The notes under the pieces: generated by a model | What the model was told of the DNA's origin: nothing | Database searches by the model: none | The model's input: the letters and a program-made list of their open reading frames with translations, nothing else | Made by a program: the position numbers and the translations under genes | Source: Leptotrichia trevisanii DSM 22070 | Lineage (GTDB): Bacteria > Fusobacteriota > Fusobacteriia > Fusobacteriales > Leptotrichiaceae | Assembly: GCF_000482505.1 (NCBI RefSeq) | Contig: NZ_AXVL01000005.1 | Coordinates: 101,142 to 165,141 of the forward strand | Direction of reading: 5' to 3' | Length of the DNA: 64,000 bases | Shown here: positions 26,901 to 35,662 of the stretch, piece by piece | Layout of the letters: each line of letters starts with the position of its first letter | How positions within the stretch are numbered: the stretch's first letter is position 1

Positions 26901-27128
26901 TAAAATATCCTTTTGTTTTTCTGACATTTCATAGTAATTTTCCAGCATTGCATGATAATTTTCCAAATTTCTATTGGATGTGGAAATATAAATTATCTTT
27001 TTCTTTTCCGAACATAATAAAAACCACGGAATTGCACCGCGGTAAAAATTATTTTCAGATTGTAAAATATCTATTTTTTTATCTTTTAATTTTTCTATTT
27101 TATTTAAAAAACTTAAATTAAAGTTCAT
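23910..27128 (-). CDS. mfd: Transcription-repair coupling factor Mfd
   Basis: Mfd (1072 residues) pushes stalled RNA polymerase off DNA lesions and recruits UvrA. By position: a UvrB-like region in 1-380 (YSRRGDILDIFPP near 184-196), the RNA-polymerase interaction domain near 412-465 (DYVIHVQYGVGIYKG), Walker A GDVGYGKT at 558-565, and the helicase box DEEQ at 658-661. QVYQLKGRVGRSNRQGYCYL is motif VI, and the C-terminal TRCF domain follows. It is slightly shorter than the common 1150 residues. It is the downstream partner of the rnfD-like gene, 18 bp apart. Confidence 0.97.
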   Translation of the reverse strand: MNFNLSFLNKIEKLKDKKIDILQSENNFYRGAIPWFLLCSEKKKIIYISTSNRNLENYHAMLENYYEMSEKQKDILMEKSKTGKKNSKENINKLEDKKIIDIFENISQNKEDITGINIRLLDILKNQEKFILFVNLQITLDIFFEKVKFFSFKTGKEYSFSKIVEFLVENGYENSYLIEKKGQYSRRGDILDIFPPDLENPVRLEFFGDELESIRIFDIDSQISVEKMEEIKVFGNLLSGNNYELIELIDELRAEDVTIVIENEELLDYKMEEFILLDRSREETYRKRYENLKKKSIFVQTKNFSQEQIETFRDKNRLEKLSKIEDVYIFTNSYEKKMAEFGQILTEKKNNLAIEKYELFEGFIFNDDSENLDNKNRKNNFIVLTDRELDGYIYERKKKTTKAIKYKKINQIIEGDYVIHVQYGVGIYKGIQTMDERDYLKIKYADEDILYIPVEKLDRLEKYVSNDTEPQLFRLGTRGFKRKRKKIEEDIQKFAAELIKIQARRQSQNGFVYQKDTVWQEEFEANFPFEETEDQKNAINDVKKDMESPQIMDRIVCGDVGYGKTEVAMRAAFKAIDNGKQVVMVAPTTVLAEQHFERFKRRFENYPITIENLSRLTKSKSKDILKNLKSGIIDLVIGTHRLLSDDVQFKNLGLLIIDEEQKFGVKAKEKLKSQREKLDVLTLTATPIPRTLNLAMLGIREISIIDTPPTNRLPIITEVMDWNEETIKMAILRELSRDGQVFYIYNDVKNMKEKLKELKEMLPDFVKIEFINGQLPPKEIKDKLLRFENGQFDILIASTIIENGIDVGNANTILIENFTGLGLSQVYQLKGRVGRSNRQGYCYLLKTRNITKQGRQKEESMLKVEGIKSGGFQISMEDLKIRGAGEILGDKQHGTIETFGYDLYIKMLNEEIRKQKGEFIEKIENVEIILDERGFIPETYIEKDERLNIYKRFAMLETDSELTGLLDEIRDRFGKIPEQMKKFILSIKLKLFAEKYKIQRIFETRNHFELYFLENAQKEQAELNKKIEMRKIVKIVEAVSPKGKNKKEDVIENLVVMKVKKGDFLKIIINQN

Positions 27129-27146
27129 AAAAAGCCTTCCCTATTT

Positions 27147-28184
27147 TTATCTGTTGTTATATAATCGCCATATTCCGTATACAACATAAATATAAACAAT
27201 ATATGGCACAAATCCAAACTTATGTAAATATGAAACAGCAAAAGCAAGTAAAACTATAATAATGGCGAAACCAAGCCCCTGTATAATTTCTGCAAACGAA
27301 ACTGCTTCATCACCAAAAACATTTGGTTTGAATATTGTATTTATTGGCCTTGTGAAGGGATTTAAAATTAATACTGAATAAATAATTGCTTCAGTTTGAA
27401 TCCCTAGGAACCAAAATATGATTGTGGAAAGTCCAGCCAAAAACCCAAAAAATATTTTTCCAAGTCCATGTTGAGGGGTAGTGAAACTGTCTGTCAGAAC
27501 GAAAATACCCATAAAGATAATTTCTCCAAGAGTAGTTGATACACTTACATTATGACTCGAAGTAATATAATACCCAAAGAAAATAGTAACAAAGAACGAT
27601 ACTGGTATGTGCCAAGTCATTTTTGTTCTATAAATTAAATAGATTGCCCCAATAACCATTGCAGCTATTGAAAGCTCTCCGATTATCCCTTTATTTATTA
27701 AAACTAATGAAGCTAATCCTGAAATATTGTCACTGACAACTCTCATTCCTTCTGCATCAGTCCAAGCTGCCGATTCTGGTGCAAGTACAGCTGGAAAAAA
27801 TGTAAATACAAATAATTTTCCTAAAATTACTGGATTAAAAATTTTCTTATCAGTCCCTCTATATATGATTTTTCCAAATAGTGTTGCCATTGCCCCTGCA
27901 AATGCTGCCACATAAAGTGGTGTAAATGGGGCAAGTACAAATCCTGTCAAGGCTCCTATTGTAATTCCTGAAAAATCCTTTACAGTATCACTATTCTTCT
28001 GTACTAAAAATGAAAATATCATTTCTGACGCTTCTGATGCGACTACTGATGATAAAATCACTAAAACGGGTGTTACTTCATAAACAAAAAATGCTACAAG
28101 CAACATCGGAATTAGGGATATTAAAATATCTATATTTGTTTTTGTTATATTTTCCTGTAATTCTCTACTCTTACGTCTAAACAT
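27147..28184 (-). CDS. RnfD/NqrB-family membrane protein, standalone
   Basis: A 345-residue protein with about ten hydrophobic segments resembling RnfD/NqrB, membrane subunits of ion-pumping electron-transfer complexes. The flavin-attachment region reads GIFVLTDSFTTPQHGLGKIF, with a Thr as likely FMN-phosphate acceptor. FNPVILGKLFVFTFFP and ILNPFTRPINTIFKP also fit. No other rnf or nqr genes lie nearby; the neighbours are mfd and a low-complexity protein. It may be an RnfD-like paralog outside the main complex. Confidence 0.75.
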   Translation of the reverse strand: MFRRKSRELQENITKTNIDILISLIPMLLVAFFVYEVTPVLVILSSVVASEASEMIFSFLVQKNSDTVKDFSGITIGALTGFVLAPFTPLYVAAFAGAMATLFGKIIYRGTDKKIFNPVILGKLFVFTFFPAVLAPESAAWTDAEGMRVVSDNISGLASLVLINKGIIGELSIAAMVIGAIYLIYRTKMTWHIPVSFFVTIFFGYYITSSHNVSVSTTLGEIIFMGIFVLTDSFTTPQHGLGKIFFGFLAGLSTIIFWFLGIQTEAIIYSVLILNPFTRPINTIFKPNVFGDEAVSFAEIIQGLGFAIIIVLLAFAVSYLHKFGFVPYIVYIYVVYGIWRLYNNR

Positions 28185-28287
28185 ATTAAAATTTCACTAC
28201 CTTTCTTATCTGTATTTTGTGTTTTGTCTAATTTTGTAGAATAATTATAATTTTTGAGTTTGGTTTTAAACTGATTTTATTATAAAA

Positions 28288-28875
28288 TTATTCTGATGAA
28301 CTTGAATCTCCACCACCTGATGAAGACGATCCTGAACTGCTACCTGCACCAGAACTTGTGCTTCCTGATGATTTTGGAGCAGAATCTTGTGATTTGGATG
28401 GTTTTTCATGTCCAGCAGATGAAGAATTATCTTTTAGACGGCTATGTCTTGGTGATTTGAAACCATTTTTGCCATTTCTTCTGCTTCTTCTGTTTTCTTT
28501 TTTACCATTTGCCTTGTCAGTTTCATTAAGTGCAAATGTTGGATTTGCCGGATCTGCTGTTACTTGTGCAGATTGTGCAGGGGTTGCCGGTACTGCTGCT
28601 GGTTGTTGTGTGGCTGGTTGAGGCTGTGCAGGAGTTGTTGCGACAACTGTTTGTTTTTGTTGTACAGGTTGCTGTGTAGTTTGTTTTTGCTCGGCTTTTT
28701 TAGTTTCAACTTTTGCAGCTTTTTCTTCTTTTACGTCTTTTATTCTATCTCCTACTTTTTTAGTTTCATCTTCAAGCTGTTTTACTAAATTTTTAGAACT
28801 TCTTGAATCTTGGCTTCCAAATGCTACTAATACAATTGACATTAAAAATAAGATAATTCCTTTAATCTGTTTCAT
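28288..28875 (-). CDS. Secreted low-complexity protein (Gln/Pro/Ala- and Ser/Gly-rich)
   Basis: A 195-residue protein with an N-terminal signal-like segment (MKQIKGIILFLMSIVLVAFG). It is followed by a charged K/E coiled stretch, a Gln-Pro-Ala-Thr-rich linker (about 65-115), a basic RRSRRNGKNG patch (about 130) and a Ser/Gly tail ending GGGDSSSSE. No domain is recognised. Composition suggests an exposed, disordered envelope protein. The GC content is locally higher than in neighbours, an effect of the Gly/Ala/Pro codons. Confidence 0.6.
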   Translation of the reverse strand: MKQIKGIILFLMSIVLVAFGSQDSRSSKNLVKQLEDETKKVGDRIKDVKEEKAAKVETKKAEQKQTTQQPVQQKQTVVATTPAQPQPATQQPAAVPATPAQSAQVTADPANPTFALNETDKANGKKENRRSRRNGKNGFKSPRHSRLKDNSSSAGHEKPSKSQDSAPKSSGSTSSGAGSSSGSSSSGGGDSSSSE

Positions 28876-28944
28876 CTTTCTTCTCCTTCTTTTTTAATTC
28901 TTTTAGCAAAATATAATTTAAATATACTAATCGCCGTTTTTTTA

Positions 28945-30702
28945 TTAACTTTTATTAGATATATCAAAGTTTTTATTATATAATGCTTTGTAAATTCCGT
29001 CTTTACTTAATAATTCATTATGACTTCCTATTTCTTTTATTTCACCTTTCTGTATTACTACTATTTTATTACTATTTTCGATTGTTGTCAACCTATGAGC
29101 GATAACAAATGTAGTTTTTCCTTTCATAAGTTTTTCAAGTGCGTCCTGAACCAGCTTTTCAGACTCGTTATCAAGAGCTGATGTAGCTTCATCCAAAATT
29201 AATATTTGAGGATTTTCTAAGATTGCACGTGCAATTGCAATTCTTTGTTTTTGTCCACCAGATAATTTTACACCACGTTCCCCGATTTCTGTGTCATATC
29301 CATCAGGAAGGTTTTGGATAAATTCATGTGCATTAGCTTGCTTTGCGGCTTCAACAACTTCTTCAAAGGTAGCGTCTTGACGGCTATATCTAATATTAGT
29401 AAGTATTGTTCCTGAAAATAGAAATGTTTCCTGTGGTACAATACCTATCCCCTTTCTTAAACTTTTAATATCGTAATCCCGAATATCAGTTCCGTCGATT
29501 TTTAATGAACCACGTGATACATCAAAGAACCTTGGTATCAAATTCACAAGTGTGGATTTTCCGCCACCGGAATTTCCAACAAATGCAACCGTTTCTCCCT
29601 TTTTGACATTTAAATTAATATCTTTTAATATTCTTTCGGGATTATCCTTATATTTAAAATCAACATTTCCAAAATTTATGTCATTTGAAAAGTTTTCAAA
29701 TTTTACACAATTTGGATGATTTATGATAGACGGAACTTCTTCCAGAATTTCAGAAACCCTTGTAATTGAGGATAAATTTACACTTATTGCGTTAAATCTG
29801 GTTATGGCACGTCTTGCAGGTGTATACATTGATGAAATTGCACCTACTATTGTGATAAAATCTCCTGCAGTAAAGTTATGAGCCCTTAAAACACGATAAC
29901 CTCCAAACAATAACAGCAGTGCTACAATTATATAATTCAAGGCTTCCATTATTGAATTGGCTTTTGCATTATATCGGGCGGTTCTGATAGCAATTCTCTT
30001 TAGATTTATATTTTTTTTGTTAAAATCCTTTATTTCAGACTTTTCTGTTGCAAATGCCCTTATAATCCGTATTCCAGCCAATGTTTCCTGTAATTTTGAA
30101 TTTAAGCTGTCGATTGCTTCCTGTCTGTCCTTACCGGAACGTTTCAGTTTTTTTGCATATCTTCTGACGGTTACTATTAAAATTGGAGTTACAATCATTA
30201 CCCCAAGTGTCAAGTCAAAATCTACGTAAAATGCTATACCCATACAGACTATTACTTTTATAACTTCGGGTATCATATTGAAAACTTCCAGTATAATGGA
30301 ATTTATATTGCTGGGATCTGTCATTACCCGTGTCATCATATCGCCTATTTTTTTCCCTGCAAAATATTCCATATCCAAAGTTTGTATTTTATTGTAAATA
30401 TCAGTAACAATATCTTTATAAATAGATGACGATATTACCGTTGAAAAAATAGTATTCCAGTACATCAGTATCGCACCAATTATAGCGAGCATTATCATTG
30501 CTCCAGCCGCATAAAGAATATCCTTTTCATTTTTTCCTGCAATCCCCTTGTCAAACAGCCTTTGTATAAGCATTATTGGAGCGGATGAAACAAGAGATGA
30601 CATTGTTGCCAACAGAATATTCAGTATAATTAATATATAGTATTTTTTTATATATTTTTTCAGTTTTTGAATTCCTCCAAAATCTAATTTTATATTTTTC
30701 AT
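28945..30702 (-). CDS. ABC exporter, MsbA/lipid-flippase type
   Basis: A 585-residue fused permease-ATPase half-transporter. The first 320 residues hold six membrane helices. The ATPase half carries Walker A GNSGGGKST, Q-loop GIVPQETFLFSGTI, signature LSGGQKQRIAIARA, Walker B ILILDEATSALD and switch HRLTT. The overall pattern is MsbA-like; MsbA flips lipid A-core across the inner membrane, which would fit the LPS cluster directly upstream on the same strand. Drug-exporter function (LmrA-like) is the alternative. Confidence 0.82.
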   Translation of the reverse strand: MKNIKLDFGGIQKLKKYIKKYYILIILNILLATMSSLVSSAPIMLIQRLFDKGIAGKNEKDILYAAGAMIMLAIIGAILMYWNTIFSTVISSSIYKDIVTDIYNKIQTLDMEYFAGKKIGDMMTRVMTDPSNINSIILEVFNMIPEVIKVIVCMGIAFYVDFDLTLGVMIVTPILIVTVRRYAKKLKRSGKDRQEAIDSLNSKLQETLAGIRIIRAFATEKSEIKDFNKKNINLKRIAIRTARYNAKANSIMEALNYIIVALLLLFGGYRVLRAHNFTAGDFITIVGAISSMYTPARRAITRFNAISVNLSSITRVSEILEEVPSIINHPNCVKFENFSNDINFGNVDFKYKDNPERILKDINLNVKKGETVAFVGNSGGGKSTLVNLIPRFFDVSRGSLKIDGTDIRDYDIKSLRKGIGIVPQETFLFSGTILTNIRYSRQDATFEEVVEAAKQANAHEFIQNLPDGYDTEIGERGVKLSGGQKQRIAIARAILENPQILILDEATSALDNESEKLVQDALEKLMKGKTTFVIAHRLTTIENSNKIVVIQKGEIKEIGSHNELLSKDGIYKALYNKNFDISNKS

Positions 30703-30855
30703 ATGTTTAATTTGCCTTTCGTTCTTTACTTGTATGTAAAATTATTTTAAAAGTGAACTTACATTTTACGCCAAGTTATGATTTATTATTCTTTAAGTTA
30801 GTTCAATCTTTTTAGACTTGAAAAAATTTTAAATCATTTTTTATTTATTTTCAGA

Positions 30856-31932
30856 TTAATGTTTTTTTACAAAAATATTTCGTAATTTTCTGTAATATGC
30901 ACCGCTACCATCAGTCAATTCCCTCTTAAACTCATCAAAACTTTCAAAGTCATCTCCGCTTACACGGTAAATCCAATTTTTATTAAGTTTTAAGGAATTT
31001 GCGCCTTTTCTAGTAGTAATAAACACATCGACACCTAGTTTTCTTATATCTTCACGGTTCCCTTTGTATCGGTGTCCCCAAGGATAAGCCAGACAATCTG
31101 GAGTTTTCCCCAGTTTTTCTTCAATAATCTTTTTGTTTTCCAAAATTTCAAATTCTACAATTTTTCCAAAATCTTCCTCACTGATTTTGTTAAAAAATTC
31201 ATTTTGTTTTTCTTTAAATAATTTATTCAAAAATTCTATTTTTTCTTTTTCTGATTTATTATTTTTTTGAAGTTCTGCAATATTTTCATATTTTTTGACG
31301 AAATCCTTTTTAGGTTTGTATCCAGGAATTGAAATTTTACTTCTTAATTTAAAAACAGGAAGTCCATTTAATTTTTCCATATCTTTTTTTTCATCATAAT
31401 TTCCTTCAAAAAATAAATTATAACTTTCCCTTTTAAAATATGGCGAACTTTCATTATCATAAAAAGCAAGCACATCAATATCCTTTATTGTTAATTGATG
31501 TGAATGTGTATGAAGCTGAAAATCAATAAGTCCACTTTCATACATTTCCCTAATTTCATCCCAATTGAGATAAGCCTCGTCTTTTTCAATGAATTTTGTA
31601 TTTAAAAAAATCGTAGCCTTCATATTGTACTTTTTCAAAATTGGAAAAGCTAAAGTGTAATTATTTTTATAGCCATCATCAAAAGTTATAAGTATTGAAT
31701 TTTGTGGCAATGTATAATTTAACCCCTTTAATTCTTCCATTTTAAAAGTTTTTTTATCTTTTATCCATTTTATATGCTTTTCAAATTCATCTACAAAAAT
31801 CCCACCTTTCCCCTTCTCACTGTCAACACTGTGATACATAAGGCATAAAACGAAATTTTTTCTAGTCCTGTTATAAATAATAAATATTAAAAATATCAGA
31901 ACTATTACTAAAAATAAATATGTATATAACAT
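30856..31932 (-). CDS. Membrane-anchored polysaccharide deacetylase
   Basis: A 358-residue protein with one N-terminal membrane segment (YLFLVIVLIFLIFIIYNRT) and a NodB-type deacetylase domain. The metal-binding motifs are ITFDDGYKNNY (catalytic Asp and metal Asp) and LHTHSHQ (His-x3-His). A long insert of about 100 residues (KRESYNLF to EEDFGKIVEF) separates these from CLAYPWGHR near the end, where the family has its last catalytic motif. It removes acetyl or formyl groups from sugars. Position at the edge of the glycan cluster suggests it modifies a surface glycan. Confidence 0.83.
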   Translation of the reverse strand: MLYTYLFLVIVLIFLIFIIYNRTRKNFVLCLMYHSVDSEKGKGGIFVDEFEKHIKWIKDKKTFKMEELKGLNYTLPQNSILITFDDGYKNNYTLAFPILKKYNMKATIFLNTKFIEKDEAYLNWDEIREMYESGLIDFQLHTHSHQLTIKDIDVLAFYDNESSPYFKRESYNLFFEGNYDEKKDMEKLNGLPVFKLRSKISIPGYKPKKDFVKKYENIAELQKNNKSEKEKIEFLNKLFKEKQNEFFNKISEEDFGKIVEFEILENKKIIEEKLGKTPDCLAYPWGHRYKGNREDIRKLGVDVFITTRKGANSLKLNKNWIYRVSGDDFESFDEFKRELTDGSGAYYRKLRNIFVKKH

Positions 31933-32200
31933 TTTTTCCTTCCTTTTCCATTAGGAATTATTATTGTTTTACTAAAATTATCTTGTTTTATTAAAAAAAA
32001 TATAAAAATATTACTTAATTTATCTATTCTAATACTTGAATTGTATGAATAAAGTTAAAATATTAGAAGTTTAAATAGAATAATCTTAATTTATTACGTT
32101 TAATTTAATAGAAAATTATTACAAATTTTTACACCTATATTTTATACGAAATATAAAAAAATAACAACTAAAAATTGAAAAAATATTTATTGAAAAATGA

Positions 32201-32935
32201 TTAAATTTTTCCTTTGATTTTCAAAATTTTAGCTCGTATTTTTTTAATTAGTCTATCAATTTTAAAGCTAAGTACAGTATTTTTCCTGTTTTTACTAAAG
32301 TGAACGTGTCGTTTATTTCCAATATGAGTTACATATGGTTCTTTAAAAAATATTGTCTTAAATCCACGCTCCTTGTAAAAATTCGACAATACTTCCTCAT
32401 ATCGCTGGTTTTCCAGTTTTTCATGGAGCCCAAATAAATCCATATCCTTTTTTCTTCTCAAAGCTGGATTATAGGTAAATATTTCCCCTTTCACATTGTA
32501 ATATTTCTCGCCAGTTTTGGAAATATAATCCTCATCATAGAAAAAATCTTCTGCAAAATCTTTTTTATCACGTAAGCCGACAACTAGAATTTTTTCATCT
32601 TCTTCAAGCAATTTCATTGATTTTTCAATAAATCCCTTTTTTAAAAATTTCCAGTCATCCTCACAGTGAAAGATGTACTCGGTATCAATTTCACGATAAG
32701 CCTTGTCGATGGACTTTAACTGCCCCAGCCGTGTTTCATTCACTATAAGCCTAAAATTCTGATTTTTACTGTAGTATTTGGAAATCAGCTTTTCCAACTT
32801 TTTTCCTTCTGTGCTGTCCTCGGTTATTATAATTTTTTTAATCGGATAAGTATTGTATTCAAAAAAACTGTCAAGTGTTTCCTCCAGCAAGTCGAATCTT
32901 CCGCAGCTAGTTATTACCAGCGTTACTTCCTTCAT
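32201..32935 (-). CDS. Glycosyltransferase family 2 protein
   Basis: A 244-residue GT-A glycosyltransferase. The start (VTLVITSCGRFDLLEETLDS) is the GT2 nucleotide-sugar fold, and YIFHCEDDWKFLKKGF supplies the DxD-like metal site. A basic C-terminus (KKIRAKILKIKGKI) may touch the membrane. The ATG at 32935 is chosen over an in-frame TTG at 32944, with AAAGGG as ribosome site. The gene overlaps the end of the upstream glycosyltransferase gene by 29 bp, so translation is probably coupled. Donor and acceptor are unknown. Confidence 0.83.
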   Translation of the reverse strand: MKEVTLVITSCGRFDLLEETLDSFFEYNTYPIKKIIITEDSTEGKKLEKLISKYYSKNQNFRLIVNETRLGQLKSIDKAYREIDTEYIFHCEDDWKFLKKGFIEKSMKLLEEDEKILVVGLRDKKDFAEDFFYDEDYISKTGEKYYNVKGEIFTYNPALRRKKDMDLFGLHEKLENQRYEEVLSNFYKERGFKTIFFKEPYVTHIGNKRHVHFSKNRKNTVLSFKIDRLIKKIRAKILKIKGKI

Positions 32936-34469
32936 ATCTATCAAGCCCTTTCTTAGCTTTCGTTTTTTTGTTTTTTATCGCATTTGCCAAGTATTCATCA
33001 TTTTTTTTCAGTCTGCTTCTGTCGTTTTCATTATGATACAAATGGCAAGTCAAAGCCTCAAATTTTAATTTTTTCTTTTTGCAGCCAATATTAAACAGCC
33101 TTACAGCAAGTTCACTGTCTTCCCTTCCCCAGCCTTTTATTTCCTCTTCAAAGCCGTTTACCCTAATTAAGTCCTCCTTGAAGAACGACATGTTGCAGGA
33201 ACGTATTCCACGTAAGTTTTTATCCACTTTTGTAAAAATTTTAGAAAGGAGCTTGCTTCTCACCATATTCATATTGTTTTTAAGCCCTTTAGTAAAAAGG
33301 TTTATCTTTTTGCCTTCCATCATTTTTTGGGCAACAATCGGCGAAGTTATTACCCTTGAGCCTTGAATAAAGCATCCTCTTTCCATATTTTTTATATGAT
33401 CTTCAACAAAATGCCTATTTAATATCAAATCGCCGTCTATTATTATTATATAGTTTCCAGTCGCCTTGCTTATAGCCCTGTTTCGAGACATTCCAGCCCG
33501 AAATCCCTTGTCCTCCTGCCACGAGTGAATAATATTATTATTTGGATAGCTTTGCTGAAAACTTTTTACCAAGTTAATAGTTTCCTGCTTTGAGCCATCA
33601 TCGGCAATTATAATCTCCTTTGGAGTTACAGTCTGATCTAATGCACTGTTTAGGCAGGCTTCCAGAGCCTTTGGCCAGTTATATGTGGTAATGACGAGGG
33701 AAGTATCATTTCCCAGATTGTTATAATATTCTTCACGTAATTTCGTATATTTTGTCATTGTGTAAATTGAGCTGTATTTAGCGAGCAGATAGCCTTCGTA
33801 ACCGTCCAGAAACCCCAATTGCAAAATATACATCTTTATAAACCTAAACAGCATTTTGGAATATATTTTTATAAAACTTGGATTTTTTTCTTTTTTTATA
33901 TATTCTTTTGCACTTTGTGAAGTATACCGGTTCAATTTTTCTAAAAATTCTTCGATGCTGTCGTATGTATAATGTATTATCATTTCATTTATTTTTCTTA
34001 TTTTATTTTCAGTCTGGTACTGCTCGTGGACTTCCCTATCACTAATTTTAACTTTTCCATTTTTCCAAAGTCTAATTACATAGTCATCCCAGCCCCCGAA
34101 TTTTATTTCTTTCCTGAATGCAATATTTCTTAATTTTATTTTGTAGACATCACTTGATGGATTATCACTGTTTATAATGGATTTTATTTTTTCTTTCAGT
34201 TTTGGTGAAATTACTTCATCAGCGTCTATTAGTAAAATCCATTCACCTTTGCATTTTTCAAGTACGGAATTTTTTTGTGGCCCGTAGCCCTTCCATTTTT
34301 CAGAAAAAACTTTTGCACCTTTGGAAAGGGCGATTTCTACGGTTCTATCACTGCTTTCACTATCTACAACTATTATTTCATCAGCTATTCCCTTTACTGA
34401 ATCCAGAGTTTTCCCGATTCTATTTTCCTCATTAAAAGTTATTATTCCTACCGATAATTTCATCAGCAT
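32907..34469 (-). CDS. Two-domain glycosyltransferase (GT2-GT2 fusion)
   Basis: A 520-residue protein with two GT2 domains. The first (1 to about 245) starts LSVGIITFNEENRIGKTLDS with DIV-like DSESSDRT and LIDADEVISP, the pattern of WaaE/KdtX-type LPS-core beta-glucosyltransferases. The second (about 254-500) starts SLVITTYNWPKALEACLNSA with IIADDGSKQ, FRAGMSRNRAI and IIIIDGDLIL, resembling chain-extending GT2 enzymes. Both halves keep their DxD sites (DAD, DGD), so both look active. Two successive sugar additions by one protein is the natural inference. Confidence 0.85.
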   Translation of the reverse strand: MLMKLSVGIITFNEENRIGKTLDSVKGIADEIIVVDSESSDRTVEIALSKGAKVFSEKWKGYGPQKNSVLEKCKGEWILLIDADEVISPKLKEKIKSIINSDNPSSDVYKIKLRNIAFRKEIKFGGWDDYVIRLWKNGKVKISDREVHEQYQTENKIRKINEMIIHYTYDSIEEFLEKLNRYTSQSAKEYIKKEKNPSFIKIYSKMLFRFIKMYILQLGFLDGYEGYLLAKYSSIYTMTKYTKLREEYYNNLGNDTSLVITTYNWPKALEACLNSALDQTVTPKEIIIADDGSKQETINLVKSFQQSYPNNNIIHSWQEDKGFRAGMSRNRAISKATGNYIIIIDGDLILNRHFVEDHIKNMERGCFIQGSRVITSPIVAQKMMEGKKINLFTKGLKNNMNMVRSKLLSKIFTKVDKNLRGIRSCNMSFFKEDLIRVNGFEEEIKGWGREDSELAVRLFNIGCKKKKLKFEALTCHLYHNENDRSRLKKNDEYLANAIKNKKTKAKKGLDRYEGSNAGNN

Positions 34470-34474
34470 TTCTC

Positions 34475-35590
34475 CTATTTCATATTTTTTATTTTTTTAG
34501 TAACAGGCAGGCCAATCTGATTGCATAAATCATCAAACATTTTTTCAAAATCCACATCATTAATTCGATTTTCAGAATAATCAATTAATATATTGTTTTC
34601 TTCCTTTATCCGCCATTTATTTTTATTGATTTTAGGCCCGTAAAAAGCCATTACCTTTTTATTTAGCCCTTCAGCAATATGCAAAATTGAAGTATCAAGC
34701 GACACTACTAAATCACAGCTCTTAATTATTGATATAGAATCCAGAATTGTTCTGGATTTTTCAAAGAATAAAATATTTTTATTATCTGTTCTTTTTAGGA
34801 TATTATGTATTGTTTCCCTGTCATTTGGCGAATCTAGAATTATAATTGTATAATCCTTGTACATTTCTCCTAGCCTTCTTATTATAATAAGTGCATTTTC
34901 CTCGTTTATCTTCCTTCCTCTTGAAGCTCCAAAAAAGTTTAATGCTATTATTTTCCCTTTCACATTATTTTCTTCAAGAAATTTGGCTACATTTTTTTCA
35001 GATTCTTCAGAAACTGGAACATCATACTTCGTATCTTCTATTTCAATATTTATACTTTTCATCATCTGTTTATAAATTTCAATCATTTTTAAAGTGTTAT
35101 TCTGTTTTATATTTTTATTATATATTTTATAATCGTCCTTGTTGTATCCAACATTAACAGTGGCATTTACCCTGTTCAAGAGGTAAACCTGCTTATATTT
35201 CAGTCCTTCAGTCGAATCAAACAGAGCGTCATATTTGTTTTTTCTCAATATTTTTACAATATTTCTCCATTCGTGCATCTTCTTTCTGTCAAGAATATAG
35301 TATTTATCTATATTTTTATTTAATTTCAATAAATTTTCTAAAGATTTGTCAGCAACAACATCTATTTTTATATTAGGATAATGCTTTTTTATTTCTCTAA
35401 AAATAAATGAACTTATTATGAAATCTCCAATTTTTCCATCAGTTCTTAAAAATAAAATTCGATTTATTTTTGTAGGCACTAAATTGATATTTTTTTTACT
35501 TTTATCGAATATGTGGCTTAACATTTCATTTTTTTTATCAACCAGTCTATCCCTGTAAGGCCTATAAAATTTCCAGTTTATTTTTTTCAT
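34475..35590 (-). CDS. Glycosyltransferase family 9 (heptosyltransferase-like)
   Basis: A 371-residue GT9 protein. The N-terminal domain has NRILFLRTDGKIGDFIISSF, the usual GT9 acceptor-side start (RxDGxGD). The C-terminal half has CDLVVSLDTSILHIAEGLNK followed by VMAFYGPK, the ADP-heptose-binding region with S/D-T-x-x-x-H. GT9 enzymes transfer heptose from ADP-heptose to LPS core. It is one of three GT9 genes in the cluster. The stop is 5 bp before the fused GT2 gene. Confidence 0.85.
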   Translation of the reverse strand: MKKINWKFYRPYRDRLVDKKNEMLSHIFDKSKKNINLVPTKINRILFLRTDGKIGDFIISSFIFREIKKHYPNIKIDVVADKSLENLLKLNKNIDKYYILDRKKMHEWRNIVKILRKNKYDALFDSTEGLKYKQVYLLNRVNATVNVGYNKDDYKIYNKNIKQNNTLKMIEIYKQMMKSINIEIEDTKYDVPVSEESEKNVAKFLEENNVKGKIIALNFFGASRGRKINEENALIIIRRLGEMYKDYTIIILDSPNDRETIHNILKRTDNKNILFFEKSRTILDSISIIKSCDLVVSLDTSILHIAEGLNKKVMAFYGPKINKNKWRIKEENNILIDYSENRINDVDFEKMFDDLCNQIGLPVTKKIKNMK

Positions 35591-35662
35591 TATATTATTA
35601 TTCCTTGTATAGATACGTTTATTTACGTTAGTTTGTGGATAACGTATAATCCTTTATTGTAG

